From: Acidobacteriota bacterium
GTDB lineage: Bacteria; Acidobacteriota; Blastocatellia; Pyrinomonadales; Pyrinomonadaceae
Assembly (NCBI GenBank): GCA_019639135.1
Contig: JAHBSL010000001.1
Location: 1 to 64,000, forward strand
Direction of reading: 5' to 3'
DNA: 64,000 nucleotides
A model generated the notes under the pieces. It made no database searches. It was not told the DNA's origin and was given only the letters and a program-made list of their open reading frames with translations. A program made the translations under genes and the position numbers. Below, piece after piece: positions 9,032-17,534 of this stretch (the stretch's first letter is position 1; each line of letters begins with the position of its first letter).

Positions 9032-9047
9032 TGGCACAGACCTTGCA
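9032..9047 (+). promoter_or_regulatory. Sigma-54 (-24/-12) promoter
   Basis: TGGCAC at 9032-9037, five bases, then TTGCA at 9043-9047 match the RpoN consensus exactly. Predicted start about 9059, giving a leader of about 70 bases before the regulator ATG. The roughly 390-base gene-free stretch 8739-9128 otherwise holds only the palindrome at 8804. Confidence 0.8.
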
Positions 9048-9128
9048 GAATCATTCGGCAAATAATTTCATTTGGCGGGGGCAAAACGTTCTGAACGCTC
9101 TCGCAGACCTTGTAATCAAAGGCATTTT

Positions 9129-10628
9129 ATGGGACTTAAAGCACTTGTTATCGATGACGACACAGTGACCCTCGATCTCTTGAGCTTTCAACTCAAGGAC
9201 GAAGGTTTCGAAACGGCGACGGCCGTCTCCGGCGTCAAGGGCCTGGACCACATCAAGACTGACGAATTCGATGTCATTCTCACGGACCTTAACCTGCCGG
9301 ATATCAACGGCATCGACCTGATCAAGCAATCAAAGCTGATCTCGCCGGATACGGAGATCATCATCATCACCGGCTACGACCGGGCAGAGAAGGCGATCGA
9401 AGCGACACGCGTCGGTGCCTTCGGCTACCGTGTAAAGCCGCTGAATCTCGAGGATCTGATGCTCGATGTCCGCAACGCGGTCGAATCAAAGCGGCAGGCC
9501 GTCATCAACCGCAAACAGGCCGCCGAGATCAAAGAACTTCGGACGAAACTGACGAGCCGCAATTCCTATGAAGGCATCATTGGCGGCTCGCGGGCGATGC
9601 AGAATATCTACGAGATAATCGAGAACGTCGCCGAGTCGGACGCAAATATTTTGATCCTCGGCGAATCCGGAACGGGCAAGGAGGTAATCGCCAACGCCAT
9701 CCACTATAAAAGCCATCGGTCAGAAGAAGCGTTCGTCAAGGTGAACTGCTCGGCACTTCCGAAGGAGCTTATCGAATCGCAGCTCTTCGGCCACGTAAAG
9801 GGCGCTTTCACCGGTGCAAATGCCGATAAGATAGGGTTCATCGGCCAATCAAACGGCGGCAGCCTGATGCTCGACGAAATAGGCGAAATGCCGATCGATC
9901 TTCAGCCGAAACTCCTGCGTGTTCTGCAGGAAAAGGTCTATTACCGCGTCGGCAGCGACCGGCCGCAGGACGCCGATTTCCGTCTCATCGCGGCGACGAA
10001 CCGCGATCCCTTCGAGGCGATCAAAGAGGGAAATCTCCGCGAGGATCTTTATTACCGGATCAACACCATCGAGATACGCATTCCGCCGCTACGGGAACGT
10101 ACTGAAGACATCCCGATGCTCGCTGAACATTTTCTGCGGATTTACTCTGAAAAATATCGGCGTCCGGATGCCGAGTTCTCGCAATCGGCGTATGACCAGA
10201 TGCTTCATTACAGTTGGCGAGGGAACGTCCGTGAGCTTCAGAATGCCGTCGAGCGCGCCGTCCTGCTCAGCAAATCGGGCCGAATCACAGCACTCGATAT
10301 TCCCGGCGGGATCGGCGCCGAAGCCGAGGACGCAATGATCGGCGGGCAGACACACCCGGCATCGAACGGAAACGGAGTATATGCGTTCACTCGGGCAAAG
10401 CTTGGCCCGGAGGAACTGATGCGCGAGGCCGGTGCTGCGATCGTCGAAAGCCTGCCGGATCCCGAAGACGGCAAATCGAACGACGACATCTTTGAAGGCA
10501 TCGAGCGTGAGGTCGTGACCGCCGCTCTTAAACGCACGAAGGGCAATAAACAGGCGGCCGCGAACCTGCTCGGGCTCTATAGGCCGCGGCTCTACGGAAT
10601 GATAAAACGCCACGGGCTCGAGGTTTGA
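9129..10628 (+). CDS. NtrC-family sigma-54-dependent response regulator
   Basis: A 499-residue enhancer-binding protein. The receiver domain (1-118) has Asp9-Asp10-Asp11 and phospho-acceptor Asp53. The AAA+ domain has Walker A GESGTGKE (178-185), the sigma-54-contacting loop GAFTGA (225-230) and Walker B region LMLDE (246-250). The C-terminal Fis-type helix-turn-helix is about residues 460-499 (KGNKQAAANLLGLYRPRLY). The ATG at 9129 is chosen because the receiver starts directly there (MGLKALVIDDD). Its own promoter is sigma-54 type, implying positive autoregulation or control by a related activator. The partner kinase is not obvious; the hybrid kinase at 6541-8526 is nearby but divergent. Confidence 0.95.
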   Translation: MGLKALVIDDDTVTLDLLSFQLKDEGFETATAVSGVKGLDHIKTDEFDVILTDLNLPDINGIDLIKQSKLISPDTEIIIITGYDRAEKAIEATRVGAFGYRVKPLNLEDLMLDVRNAVESKRQAVINRKQAAEIKELRTKLTSRNSYEGIIGGSRAMQNIYEIIENVAESDANILILGESGTGKEVIANAIHYKSHRSEEAFVKVNCSALPKELIESQLFGHVKGAFTGANADKIGFIGQSNGGSLMLDEIGEMPIDLQPKLLRVLQEKVYYRVGSDRPQDADFRLIAATNRDPFEAIKEGNLREDLYYRINTIEIRIPPLRERTEDIPMLAEHFLRIYSEKYRRPDAEFSQSAYDQMLHYSWRGNVRELQNAVERAVLLSKSGRITALDIPGGIGAEAEDAMIGGQTHPASNGNGVYAFTRAKLGPEELMREAGAAIVESLPDPEDGKSNDDIFEGIEREVVTAALKRTKGNKQAAANLLGLYRPRLYGMIKRHGLEV

Positions 10629-10640
10629 TCAAACGTAAAA

Positions 10641-10671
10641 AATGCCGGGTGCGAAGCCCGGCATTCTTTTT
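10641..10671 (+). terminator. Rho-independent terminator
   Basis: AATGCCGGG (10641-10649) and CCCGGCATT (10657-10665) form a perfect 9-bp stem with a 7-base loop, followed by CTTTTT. Placed 12 bases after the regulator stop and facing a convergent small gene. Confidence 0.9.
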
Positions 10672-10688
10672 CCCCTTGTTCAGTTCAA

Positions 10689-10856
10689 TTATCGGCTGTT
10701 GGTCACGCCGGGCACTGTGACCTCGACCTCAACCTCATGCTTTTTCTTGCCGCTCAGGATGCCGCCGTAATACAAGGCCCCCGCGACCATTCCGACAATA
10801 ATGATAAGAGCCACCGCCCAAATAAGATTATTTGCTACGCTTTTTCCTTCTGACAT
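10689..10856 (-). CDS. Small single-pass membrane protein, unknown function
   Basis: A 55-residue protein: a short hydrophilic start (MSEGKSVANN), one hydrophobic helix (LIWAVALIIIVGMVAGALYY) and a charged tail with KKKHEVEVEVTV. No family recognised. A GGAGG precedes the ATG. Divergent from the GlsB-like gene and convergent with the response regulator. Confidence 0.6.
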   Translation of the reverse strand: MSEGKSVANNLIWAVALIIIVGMVAGALYYGGILSGKKKHEVEVEVTVPGVTNSR

Positions 10857-11034
10857 TATGAATTCCTCCCCAAAAATTAATCGAGCTAAAGACTACGCTA
10901 AAATAATAAGCAAGCTTTGTGCCACTTAAGGACACTTGAACCAACGGGAAAAGCCATTGTGGAAACAGGGCGAACTGTGCAAAAATATGAGAGTTCCGAA
11001 CAATTTTATTTTCTAACAAAAAGGAGAAAGGTCT

Positions 11035-11304
11035 ATGTTCAGCGCTATCGGTACTGTAATCGTCGGTTTGATCGTGGGCGTGATCGCCCGTTTTCTGCTG
11101 CCCGGTAAAGAAGCCCTGCCCGAGGGGCTGACAGGCATACTGCTCACCATCGTGATCGGTATCGCCGGTGCCTTTCTAGGGACATTCATCGGCGGAATGC
11201 TCTGGGGCGGCGAGAATTACGTCGCGGGATGGATAATGTCCATCGTCGGAGCTGTGATACTCCTGCTTTTGCTCAGGCTTGTCTTCGGCTCTAAGGCAGC
11301 TTAA
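11035..11304 (+). CDS. GlsB/YeaQ/YmgE family stress-response membrane protein
   Basis: An 89-residue integral membrane protein with three hydrophobic helices (about 3-23, 33-55, 63-84) rich in glycine. This is the transglycosylase-associated/GlsB pattern: GLIVGVIARFLLPGK, then a GGMLWGG turn. Family members are induced by general stress in other bacteria and their biochemical role is unclear. AAAAAGGAG precedes the ATG. It ends in its own terminator and is probably monocistronic. The 178-base region upstream holds no obvious promoter. Confidence 0.88.
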   Translation: MFSAIGTVIVGLIVGVIARFLLPGKEALPEGLTGILLTIVIGIAGAFLGTFIGGMLWGGENYVAGWIMSIVGAVILLLLLRLVFGSKAA

Positions 11305-11328
11305 AGGTCCCGCTTCAAGTTTCGTTTC

Positions 11329-11354
11329 GGCCCTGCTTTTCGCGGGGCCTTTTC
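11329..11354 (+). terminator. Rho-independent terminator after the GlsB-like gene
   Basis: GGCCCTGC (11329-11336) pairs with GCGGGGCC (11342-11349) with one G-T wobble, followed by TTTT. The rest of the gap up to 11612 shows only a small dyad GTGAC/GTCAC near 11535-11548. Confidence 0.8.
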
Positions 11355-11612
11355 ATTTCGGCAGACGGTCCGCAGAAACACTGTGGAACCGGCGGCCAAT
11401 TGGCGCTTTTATGGGACACGCAGAAAAGGTTTTGAGTTTCCACGCTCCGTTGCGCGTGGATCAGGAAAGGCGGACGGCATTTTTGAAGAGAGGTGCCGGC
11501 CGCCTTTCCGCGCTTTGGTGCCGTCAAAACAGGTGTGACGCCTGTCACTTGACACGGAGGAGCATAATAGAAGTAGTGAAGCCGATAGAGATCGGCGACG
11601 GAGGTAAAAATT

Positions 11613-12200
11613 ATGCGAACCCATCACAAAATTATCATTGCAACACTACTTATGGCGTTCGCCTGCGTGTCTGTGTTTGCCCAGGGCGGGCAACGCGAAA
11701 CATATACCGGAACGATCGTCAGCTTCGGAAGCGGCCTTAACACACGGACGACGACCGCGACATTTACGCTGGATCTAAAGGGCAGAACCTCGGACGAGCA
11801 GGCGGCCAGGTTCATTGCAGTCCTTGCTGAAGGCGGCCAGGACACTCTTCTCAAGGAGCTGAACGACGAAGATCTCGGCTCTTTCTCGGTTGACGGCAGG
11901 CTCGGCCGGACGATCAACGCCGTCCGCGTGACCGAGATTGACGGCAAAACCCGGATCTTCGCCGTCTTCGAACGCTGGATAAGGTTTGCTGAGGTTCGCG
12001 GCGGATACCGTTCGATAGACTATCCGTTCGGGATCATCGAACTTTTCATCGATCCGAAGACCGGCCGCGGTGAGGGAACCTACATCGCAGCCGCGAAGCT
12101 TCGCTGGATACGCGACTCGAAAGACGGCGATTATCACGTTGAGATCGAGAATTTTGCGACGTTCCCGGCCCGGCTGATGGGTGTGACCAAGCGAAAGTAG
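11613..12200 (+). CDS. Secreted protein of unknown function
   Basis: A 195-residue protein with a signal peptide (hydrophobic IIIATLLMAFACVSVFAQ, likely cleaved after FAQ). The mature part looks beta-rich, with YTGTIVSFGSG, FTLDLKGR and FAVFERWIRFAEVRGGYR. No family is recognised. GACGGAGG precedes the ATG. Probably periplasmic or exported. Convergent with the next gene with only 6 bases between stops. Confidence 0.7.
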   Translation: MRTHHKIIIATLLMAFACVSVFAQGGQRETYTGTIVSFGSGLNTRTTTATFTLDLKGRTSDEQAARFIAVLAEGGQDTLLKELNDEDLGSFSVDGRLGRTINAVRVTEIDGKTRIFAVFERWIRFAEVRGGYRSIDYPFGIIELFIDPKTGRGEGTYIAAAKLRWIRDSKDGDYHVEIENFATFPARLMGVTKRK

Positions 12201-12206
12201 CTCTGA

Positions 12207-12626
12207 TCAACTAGCTGCTTCAGCGTGTTCGGGCGGGAGTTCCATTCGGATAAGCCCGTCAAACTGGATGTTGTAACCGACGCCTTTAAAGGGGAGCGAC
12301 ATTTCTTCCTCGGTCTTGCCCTCGGCGTTTGCAATGCCGATACTCGCGAAGTAGCACGAAGCCCCGTGTAGCTTGGCATGCCGGACAAGTGTTTCGAAGG
12401 CTTCCATGCCCTCTTCGAACCGCCCGCGTTTCGGGTAAACATCGGTTCGGACGACAAAGAAGGCAAGTTCGCCTTCTTTTTTTGCGACGATCTGCGGCTC
12501 GGTCCGGAGGTCTGCAAGCACGTCTGCCGAGTCGATCACCCAGCCGTCCTTCTGAAGCTGTTTATAAAGAATTTCGACACCGAAAGCATGGATGTCCGCC
12601 GGTGTCATCAGTTCACGTTCTTCCAT
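12207..12626 (-). CDS. Conserved-looking hypothetical protein, possible nuclease-like fold
   Basis: A 139-residue soluble acidic protein. The centre reads DVLADLRTEPQIVAKK then GELAFFVVRTDVYP, and later GASCYFASIGIAN. The strand pattern and placement of D, Q and K are loosely like a PD-(D/E)XK nuclease core, but no catalytic motif is complete. I do not recognise the family, and function is not claimed. No operon partners are evident. Confidence 0.6.
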   Translation of the reverse strand: MEERELMTPADIHAFGVEILYKQLQKDGWVIDSADVLADLRTEPQIVAKKEGELAFFVVRTDVYPKRGRFEEGMEAFETLVRHAKLHGASCYFASIGIANAEGKTEEEMSLPFKGVGYNIQFDGLIRMELPPEHAEAAS

Positions 12627-12720
12627 TATTTTAATCGTAGCGTTCGCAGACTTAACCGCAAAACCAAAACAAAGACTTTATCTCTTCCGAAGCGGTCGGA
12701 CGGCAATGCCCCGATTTCTC

Positions 12721-12749
12721 TTGACATATTTCCGACTTCACTCTATTTT
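12721..12749 (+). promoter_or_regulatory. Sigma-70-type promoter for the giant secreted protein
   Basis: A perfect TTGACA at 12721-12726, 17 bases, then TATTTT at 12744-12749. It gives a leader of about 170 bases. The surrounding gap 12627-12929 contains only this promoter and the hairpin at 12867. Confidence 0.75.
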
Positions 12750-12866
12750 CAATTCACAGTCAATTTCATTGCACCAAGCCGACTCGGTCACTCGGAAACC
12801 GAAAGTTTCCCATTTTTGGGGACTTCCGGCGACGCCCCCTCGACCATTGTCGGCTGTATCTGGATT

Positions 12867-12894
12867 CCGGGTGTGCTCGAACTACGCACACCGG
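12867..12894 (+). other. Hairpin in the 5' leader
   Basis: CCGG-GTGTGC pairs with GCACAC-CGG around a 9-base loop (12867-12894), 35 bases before the ATG and just before the Shine-Dalgarno GGAGGAG. Could affect mRNA stability or translation; no riboswitch class is recognised. Confidence 0.4.
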
Positions 12895-12929
12895 AGAGGT
12901 TTCACTGAACTTATCTTTTGGAGGAGAAA

Positions 12930-15900
12930 ATGATCAGAAATTCAGGTGTTTTCAAGCACTACCGATCGGTCGCCGCCGGTTTCTCACTAGCCGCGTTCTT
13001 TGCGGTCGGTCTTGCTTTGGACGTCGCCGAACCTGTTTCGGCAAATAAGGCACTGGCTGCAAAGGCTGAAGTACAGCCTGCGATCGGAGCCGCTGTCGTC
13101 GTAAACCCCGGCAACGGGCAATATTCGACCCTGACCGCAGCGTTTGACGCGATCAACGCAGGAACCCATACGGGAGCGGTGACCGTGACCATTTTCGGAA
13201 ATACGACCGAACCCGGTTCGGCAGTGCTCAATTCGAGCGGAGCCGGTGCGGCATCTTATACTTCGGTTGTGATTCGACCGGCCACTGACAATGTAACTGT
13301 TGCCGGGCCGAGTCTTCAGGGCCGCGGCCTTATCGAACTCAACGGTGCGGACAACGTCACCATTGATGGAGATAACCCGAATACGACCGGGACGAACCGA
13401 AACCTTACCCTTCAAAATACGGCAGCAAATACCGTTACGTTCACGTCAGTGATCCGCGTCGCTCTGAATACGACAACGGTAGCTTCGGCTGATAATAATG
13501 CGTTTCGCAACCTGAATATCGCAGGAAGCTCCACCGGCCAGAACATTTCGACCGCGACGGCAACGACCGGGCCGCAAAACACGACGTTCGGCATTTTTCT
13601 AGGGCCAAATGCCTCTGGCGACGTGACAGCTCCAAATGCGATCACTTCGGTGGCGACAGGTGTAGGGTCGCCTGCGACTGCGATAAATCTTGAGATCGAG
13701 AACAACCGGATAGTGACTGCCGCCCGCGGTGTCTCAATGCAGGCGTCTGCGGCAACCGTGCTGACCGGCCTTGAGATCACGCAGAACGAGATCGGCAATC
13801 CGGTTGCGGGCGAGGTTGACCAGGTGACGGCCGCAGGGATCACCGTCGGCGGTTCGACCGGTGCTTTGATCAGCGCAAACACCGTCTATCTCGAGGGCTA
13901 TGTTGCATCGAGTGCGGCAAACCACGGCATCGCGGTTGGCGTACTGAGCACGACGGCCACAGGGGCGGTCATCGAGAACAACAAGGTCAATCGGGTCAAG
14001 AACAACAACCCAGGCACCTGGTCGGCTTTCGGTATCAATCTGGGTGGCGGAAGCAACCACCTGGTCAGAAATAACTTTGTCTCCAACATCATCAACGACC
14101 AAACGTCCGGAACCGGCGGCTTCGGCACTACCTTCGGTGCCTACGGCATCCGCATCGCCTCGGGAACAGGACATTTTGTCTATCACAACTCGGTCCACCT
14201 TTCGGGCAGCATGGGCGGAACGACGAGCACGAACCTGACGGCCGCCTTCGTTATGACGGCCACCACACAGACCGGCGTTGATGTTCGCAACAACGTCTTC
14301 TCGAACCAGATCGCCGGCGGAAATCCTGCGGGAACACGTAATACGGTGATCTACCTTCCGCCGAATGCGACCAGCACAATGAACCTGACGCTGAACAACA
14401 ACGGTATGTACGCCGGCGGCGATGCATTGAACACACTTGCCCAGTCCGGAACTACTTTTGGTACAAGCGTCAATTATCTGGTCGGAGATTTCAATCCGAC
14501 CGCAACGACCCCGGCAACGAACCTGCGTGCTTATACGAGCACTCTTTCCGCAGCCGGGACGAACGACAATGCTTCGTTTGCGTTTACCGGAGCACCGCCT
14601 TTCGTCAGCAACACGGACCTTCATATCCCGGATGGAACGGCAACTCCGCTCGAATCACGCGGTACGGGCCTTAGCGTCGGTTTTGATATTGACGGCGATC
14701 CCCGAAACGCGACCACACCGGACATCGGTGCAGACGAATTTGCAGGAATCTTCGTAACCGACTTCCTGCCTCCAGCGCAGATATACACGCCTTTCGGTAA
14801 CACCTCGCAGACCGGCAATCGTGTTCTTACGGTGACGATCACCGACGAAACGGGCGTACCTACCGCTGGCGGTACGGTTCCGCGGATCTATTTCCGCAAG
14901 AATGCCGGTTCGTACGTTTCGACCGCCTGTGCTCTAACGGGCGGAACCGGAACCAATGGAACCTGGGATTGTACGATCGATGTCGGCCTGCTCGGCGGGG
15001 TCGCGATCGGAGACTCGGTCTCATACTTCACCATAGCTCAGGACACGGCAACTCCGATCAATATCGGCACTAATCCGGGCGGCGGAACGGCAACGGACGT
15101 AAACACCGTTACCAATCCTCCGGGAACGCCGAACAGCTACCTTATCGTTGGTGCTTTACCACCGACTGTGAACGTCGGTACCGGTGAGACCTTCACATCG
15201 CTGACCAACGCGGGCGGTCTTTTCGAGGCACTCAACAGCGGCTTTACGCTTGGCGGCAATACGACGATCCTGATCACCTCCGACCTGACGGCGGAAACAG
15301 GCGCGGTCGGCCTCAATGAATTTGCCGAGGACGGCCCCGGCGGTTATACGCTAACGATACGGCCTTCGGGCGGTGCTCGTGTCATCAGCGGAACCGCGGC
15401 GGCGAGCAACGGACTGATCAACCTTAATGGTACGGATCGACTGGTCATCGATGGCTCGCTCACACCGGGCGGAACGACCCGCGATCTGACGATCACCAAC
15501 AACCAGACCGGAACTTCAACCGTCATCTGGATGAAGACGATCGGAACCAACGGATGCAACAACAATGTCATCCGAAACACCATCATCAATGGTGCTCCGG
15601 GCCCGAACTCAACGACGACCGCCGGCATTCTTACCGGCAGCAGTGTCACCATCGGTAACGACGGCGAAGGGCCGCAGAACAACAATACGATCGAGAACAA
15701 CTGGATCTATCGCGTCCAGAACTCGCTTTACGTTCGCGGCGGAACGGCAGCCAATATCGACCAGGGATGGACGATCATTCGCAACACACTGGGTTCGAAC
15801 GAGACAAACGACAACAATATCTTCCGGGGTATGTTGATCGGCAACTCGAACAACTTCATCGTTGCAAACAATACCGTCAATGGAATTCGCTCAACGGCGA

Positions 15901-16901
15901 CCACAGCAGCAGCGATGAGCGGAATTCAGGTAGCCTTGGCCTCGACGAATGGCGTTGTTGCGAACAACGTCATCCGCAACATCAAGAATGTCAGCGGCAG
16001 CGGCACAGGTGCGTTCGGCATTTCGGTCATCGCGACCTCGACGGCATCGAACGTGACGTTCGTCAACAACATGATCGACGACATCGCGGCCAATGGATCG
16101 GCAACCGTTGCGAGCAATGGCCACGGCATCTCGATCACCGGCGGTTCGGGCTGGAATGTTTACTACAACTCGGTGAACGTGGGCACGAACCAGGCGTCGG
16201 GAACAACGTCGGCAATGTTCGTCTCGGCGGCCGTTACGGCGGCGGGAGCTGTAAATGCAAGGAACAACATCCTTGCAAATACACAGACATCCGGTGCCAC
16301 GCGTTTCAGCGTTTACAGCCTTGCCCCCGCAAGCATCTTCGGAACGATCAACAATAACAACTACTTCTCGTCGCAGAATGTAGGGTTCATTGGCGGTTCG
16401 GCCCGGGTGACGCTTGGCGACTGGCAGTCGGCAACGACGCAGGACGCGAACTCGCTGGCGGTCGATCCGCTCTTCGTTTCGGCGAGCGACCTGCACATCA
16501 CTGCGAGCAGCCCGATGATCGGAGCCGCGGCACCGATCGCCGGTATAACGACCGACATCGACGGCCAGACCCGCGACGCAGCAACGCCGGATATCGGAGC
16601 GGACGAGTTCGTCTCTACTGCTCCGGGGCCGCCGGCAGTCATCTCCGGCCAGGTCACGGACGCCGGCCAGAACGGACTCGCGTTCGTCATGGTCACACTC
16701 GAAGGCCCGGCATTTGGTCCGGTCGGATTTACGGTGATGACCAACAGCTTCGGACGGTTCACCTTCCCGGCGGTGCCGACAAATGTAACTTACACGGTGA
16801 CGGTCTCACATCCGCGGCGTTACGTTTTCGCCAACCCCTCGCAGCAGATCAACCTGCAGGGAGACGTCGATGACGTCAACTTCATCGGCAGCGAACCGTA
16901 A
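12930..16901 (+). CDS. Large secreted tandem beta-helix-type repeat protein
   Basis: A 1323-residue protein with an N-terminal signal (about 1-40, charged start then SLAAFFAVGLALDV). Two similar halves each open with an LTxA/SLTNAxG region and end in DIDG-R-A-TPDIGADEF (about residue 595 and about 1225), so the module is duplicated in tandem. Between them many short N-rich strands (NNxIxNN, VIENNK, FVNN) are typical of right-handed parallel beta-helices. The last 90 residues form a carboxypeptidase-regulatory-like beta-sandwich (ISGQVTDAGQNGLAFVMVTL). The start at 12930 follows GGAGGAG at a proper distance. Probably exported to the cell surface or medium, perhaps as an adhesin or glycan-binding protein; no catalytic residues are visible. 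It has its own promoter and terminator. Confidence 0.8.
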   Translation: MIRNSGVFKHYRSVAAGFSLAAFFAVGLALDVAEPVSANKALAAKAEVQPAIGAAVVVNPGNGQYSTLTAAFDAINAGTHTGAVTVTIFGNTTEPGSAVLNSSGAGAASYTSVVIRPATDNVTVAGPSLQGRGLIELNGADNVTIDGDNPNTTGTNRNLTLQNTAANTVTFTSVIRVALNTTTVASADNNAFRNLNIAGSSTGQNISTATATTGPQNTTFGIFLGPNASGDVTAPNAITSVATGVGSPATAINLEIENNRIVTAARGVSMQASAATVLTGLEITQNEIGNPVAGEVDQVTAAGITVGGSTGALISANTVYLEGYVASSAANHGIAVGVLSTTATGAVIENNKVNRVKNNNPGTWSAFGINLGGGSNHLVRNNFVSNIINDQTSGTGGFGTTFGAYGIRIASGTGHFVYHNSVHLSGSMGGTTSTNLTAAFVMTATTQTGVDVRNNVFSNQIAGGNPAGTRNTVIYLPPNATSTMNLTLNNNGMYAGGDALNTLAQSGTTFGTSVNYLVGDFNPTATTPATNLRAYTSTLSAAGTNDNASFAFTGAPPFVSNTDLHIPDGTATPLESRGTGLSVGFDIDGDPRNATTPDIGADEFAGIFVTDFLPPAQIYTPFGNTSQTGNRVLTVTITDETGVPTAGGTVPRIYFRKNAGSYVSTACALTGGTGTNGTWDCTIDVGLLGGVAIGDSVSYFTIAQDTATPINIGTNPGGGTATDVNTVTNPPGTPNSYLIVGALPPTVNVGTGETFTSLTNAGGLFEALNSGFTLGGNTTILITSDLTAETGAVGLNEFAEDGPGGYTLTIRPSGGARVISGTAAASNGLINLNGTDRLVIDGSLTPGGTTRDLTITNNQTGTSTVIWMKTIGTNGCNNNVIRNTIINGAPGPNSTTTAGILTGSSVTIGNDGEGPQNNNTIENNWIYRVQNSLYVRGGTAANIDQGWTIIRNTLGSNETNDNNIFRGMLIGNSNNFIVANNTVNGIRSTATTAAAMSGIQVALASTNGVVANNVIRNIKNVSGSGTGAFGISVIATSTASNVTFVNNMIDDIAANGSATVASNGHGISITGGSGWNVYYNSVNVGTNQASGTTSAMFVSAAVTAAGAVNARNNILANTQTSGATRFSVYSLAPASIFGTINNNNYFSSQNVGFIGGSARVTLGDWQSATTQDANSLAVDPLFVSASDLHITASSPMIGAAAPIAGITTDIDGQTRDAATPDIGADEFVSTAPGPPAVISGQVTDAGQNGLAFVMVTLEGPAFGPVGFTVMTNSFGRFTFPAVPTNVTYTVTVSHPRRYVFANPSQQINLQGDVDDVNFIGSEP

Positions 16902-16924
16902 TTCGCAGCCAAACCATTAAACCC

Positions 16925-16962
16925 GAGGGGCGGAGCGATCCGCCCCTCAGCCTTCCATTTTT
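16925..16962 (+). terminator. Strong Rho-independent terminator
   Basis: GAGGGGCGGA (16925-16934) and its exact complement TCCGCCCCTC (16939-16948) form a 10-bp stem with a GCGA tetraloop. The T-rich tract is offset (ATTTTTC at about 16957-16963). Confidence 0.8.
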
Positions 16963-16994
16963 CTTCAGTAGAACTACATTTGCATAGTGAGAAT

Positions 16995-17462
16995 ATGGCG
17001 TTTCTGTATATTGATTCGTTCGTTCCCGGGGCTTCGGAACTTCCCGGGATAGTTGACGACAAGAATGCCCTGCTAAAGCGGATGAAGCTCGTAATGCTTC
17101 GCATTTCGGGCGAACCGGTGATCACGTCTTACGGCTACCTTTACCCAAAGCCCCCGAAAGGACTTAGCCGAAGCCGCGATCAACTGAAAGCAAACTACAA
17201 GAAGATCTGGGAGGACGTGATCATCGCCTTTGATTGGGACACTTACGGTGCGACGGCAAATACCCGTACCTACGAGGTCAATATAGGCGAGTTCTTTCTC
17301 AAGAAGGAGATTCCCGAACTCGATCTGCAGAAAGTGGTTATGCACGAGATCCTGCATATCTTCCTCGATATGCCGCGGTCTATGCATCACCCGCAGATCA
17401 ATAAGATCATCAAGCATAGCCTCGGTCTGAAGGGTGAGCCAAATCCTTTCGGCACCGATTAA
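16995..17462 (+). CDS. Putative zinc metallopeptidase-like protein (HExxH)
   Basis: A 155-residue protein with H117-E118-I-L-H121 followed by a histidine-rich stretch (MPRSMHHPQINKIIKHSLG) that could supply a third metal ligand. The rest is not recognised. There is no signal peptide, so it is probably cytoplasmic. ATG at 16995 is chosen; an in-frame TTG 15 bases upstream has no better ribosome site. It precedes the ChaN-like gene in the same direction with a 72-base gap. A role in haem or iron handling would be guesswork. Confidence 0.6.
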   Translation: MAFLYIDSFVPGASELPGIVDDKNALLKRMKLVMLRISGEPVITSYGYLYPKPPKGLSRSRDQLKANYKKIWEDVIIAFDWDTYGATANTRTYEVNIGEFFLKKEIPELDLQKVVMHEILHIFLDMPRSMHHPQINKIIKHSLGLKGEPNPFGTD

Positions 17463-17534
17463 TTGCCTGCAGCGGCTAAGATCCCTCTTTGTTCGGCTTT
17501 AGCCCGGCGAGCGGCTTTGGTAGTCTGTTCTGGT

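Noticed and set aside
11549..11571. TTGACA followed by CATAAT upstream of the secreted protein at 11613
   Set aside because: The spacing between the boxes is only about 10 bases, too short for a promoter.
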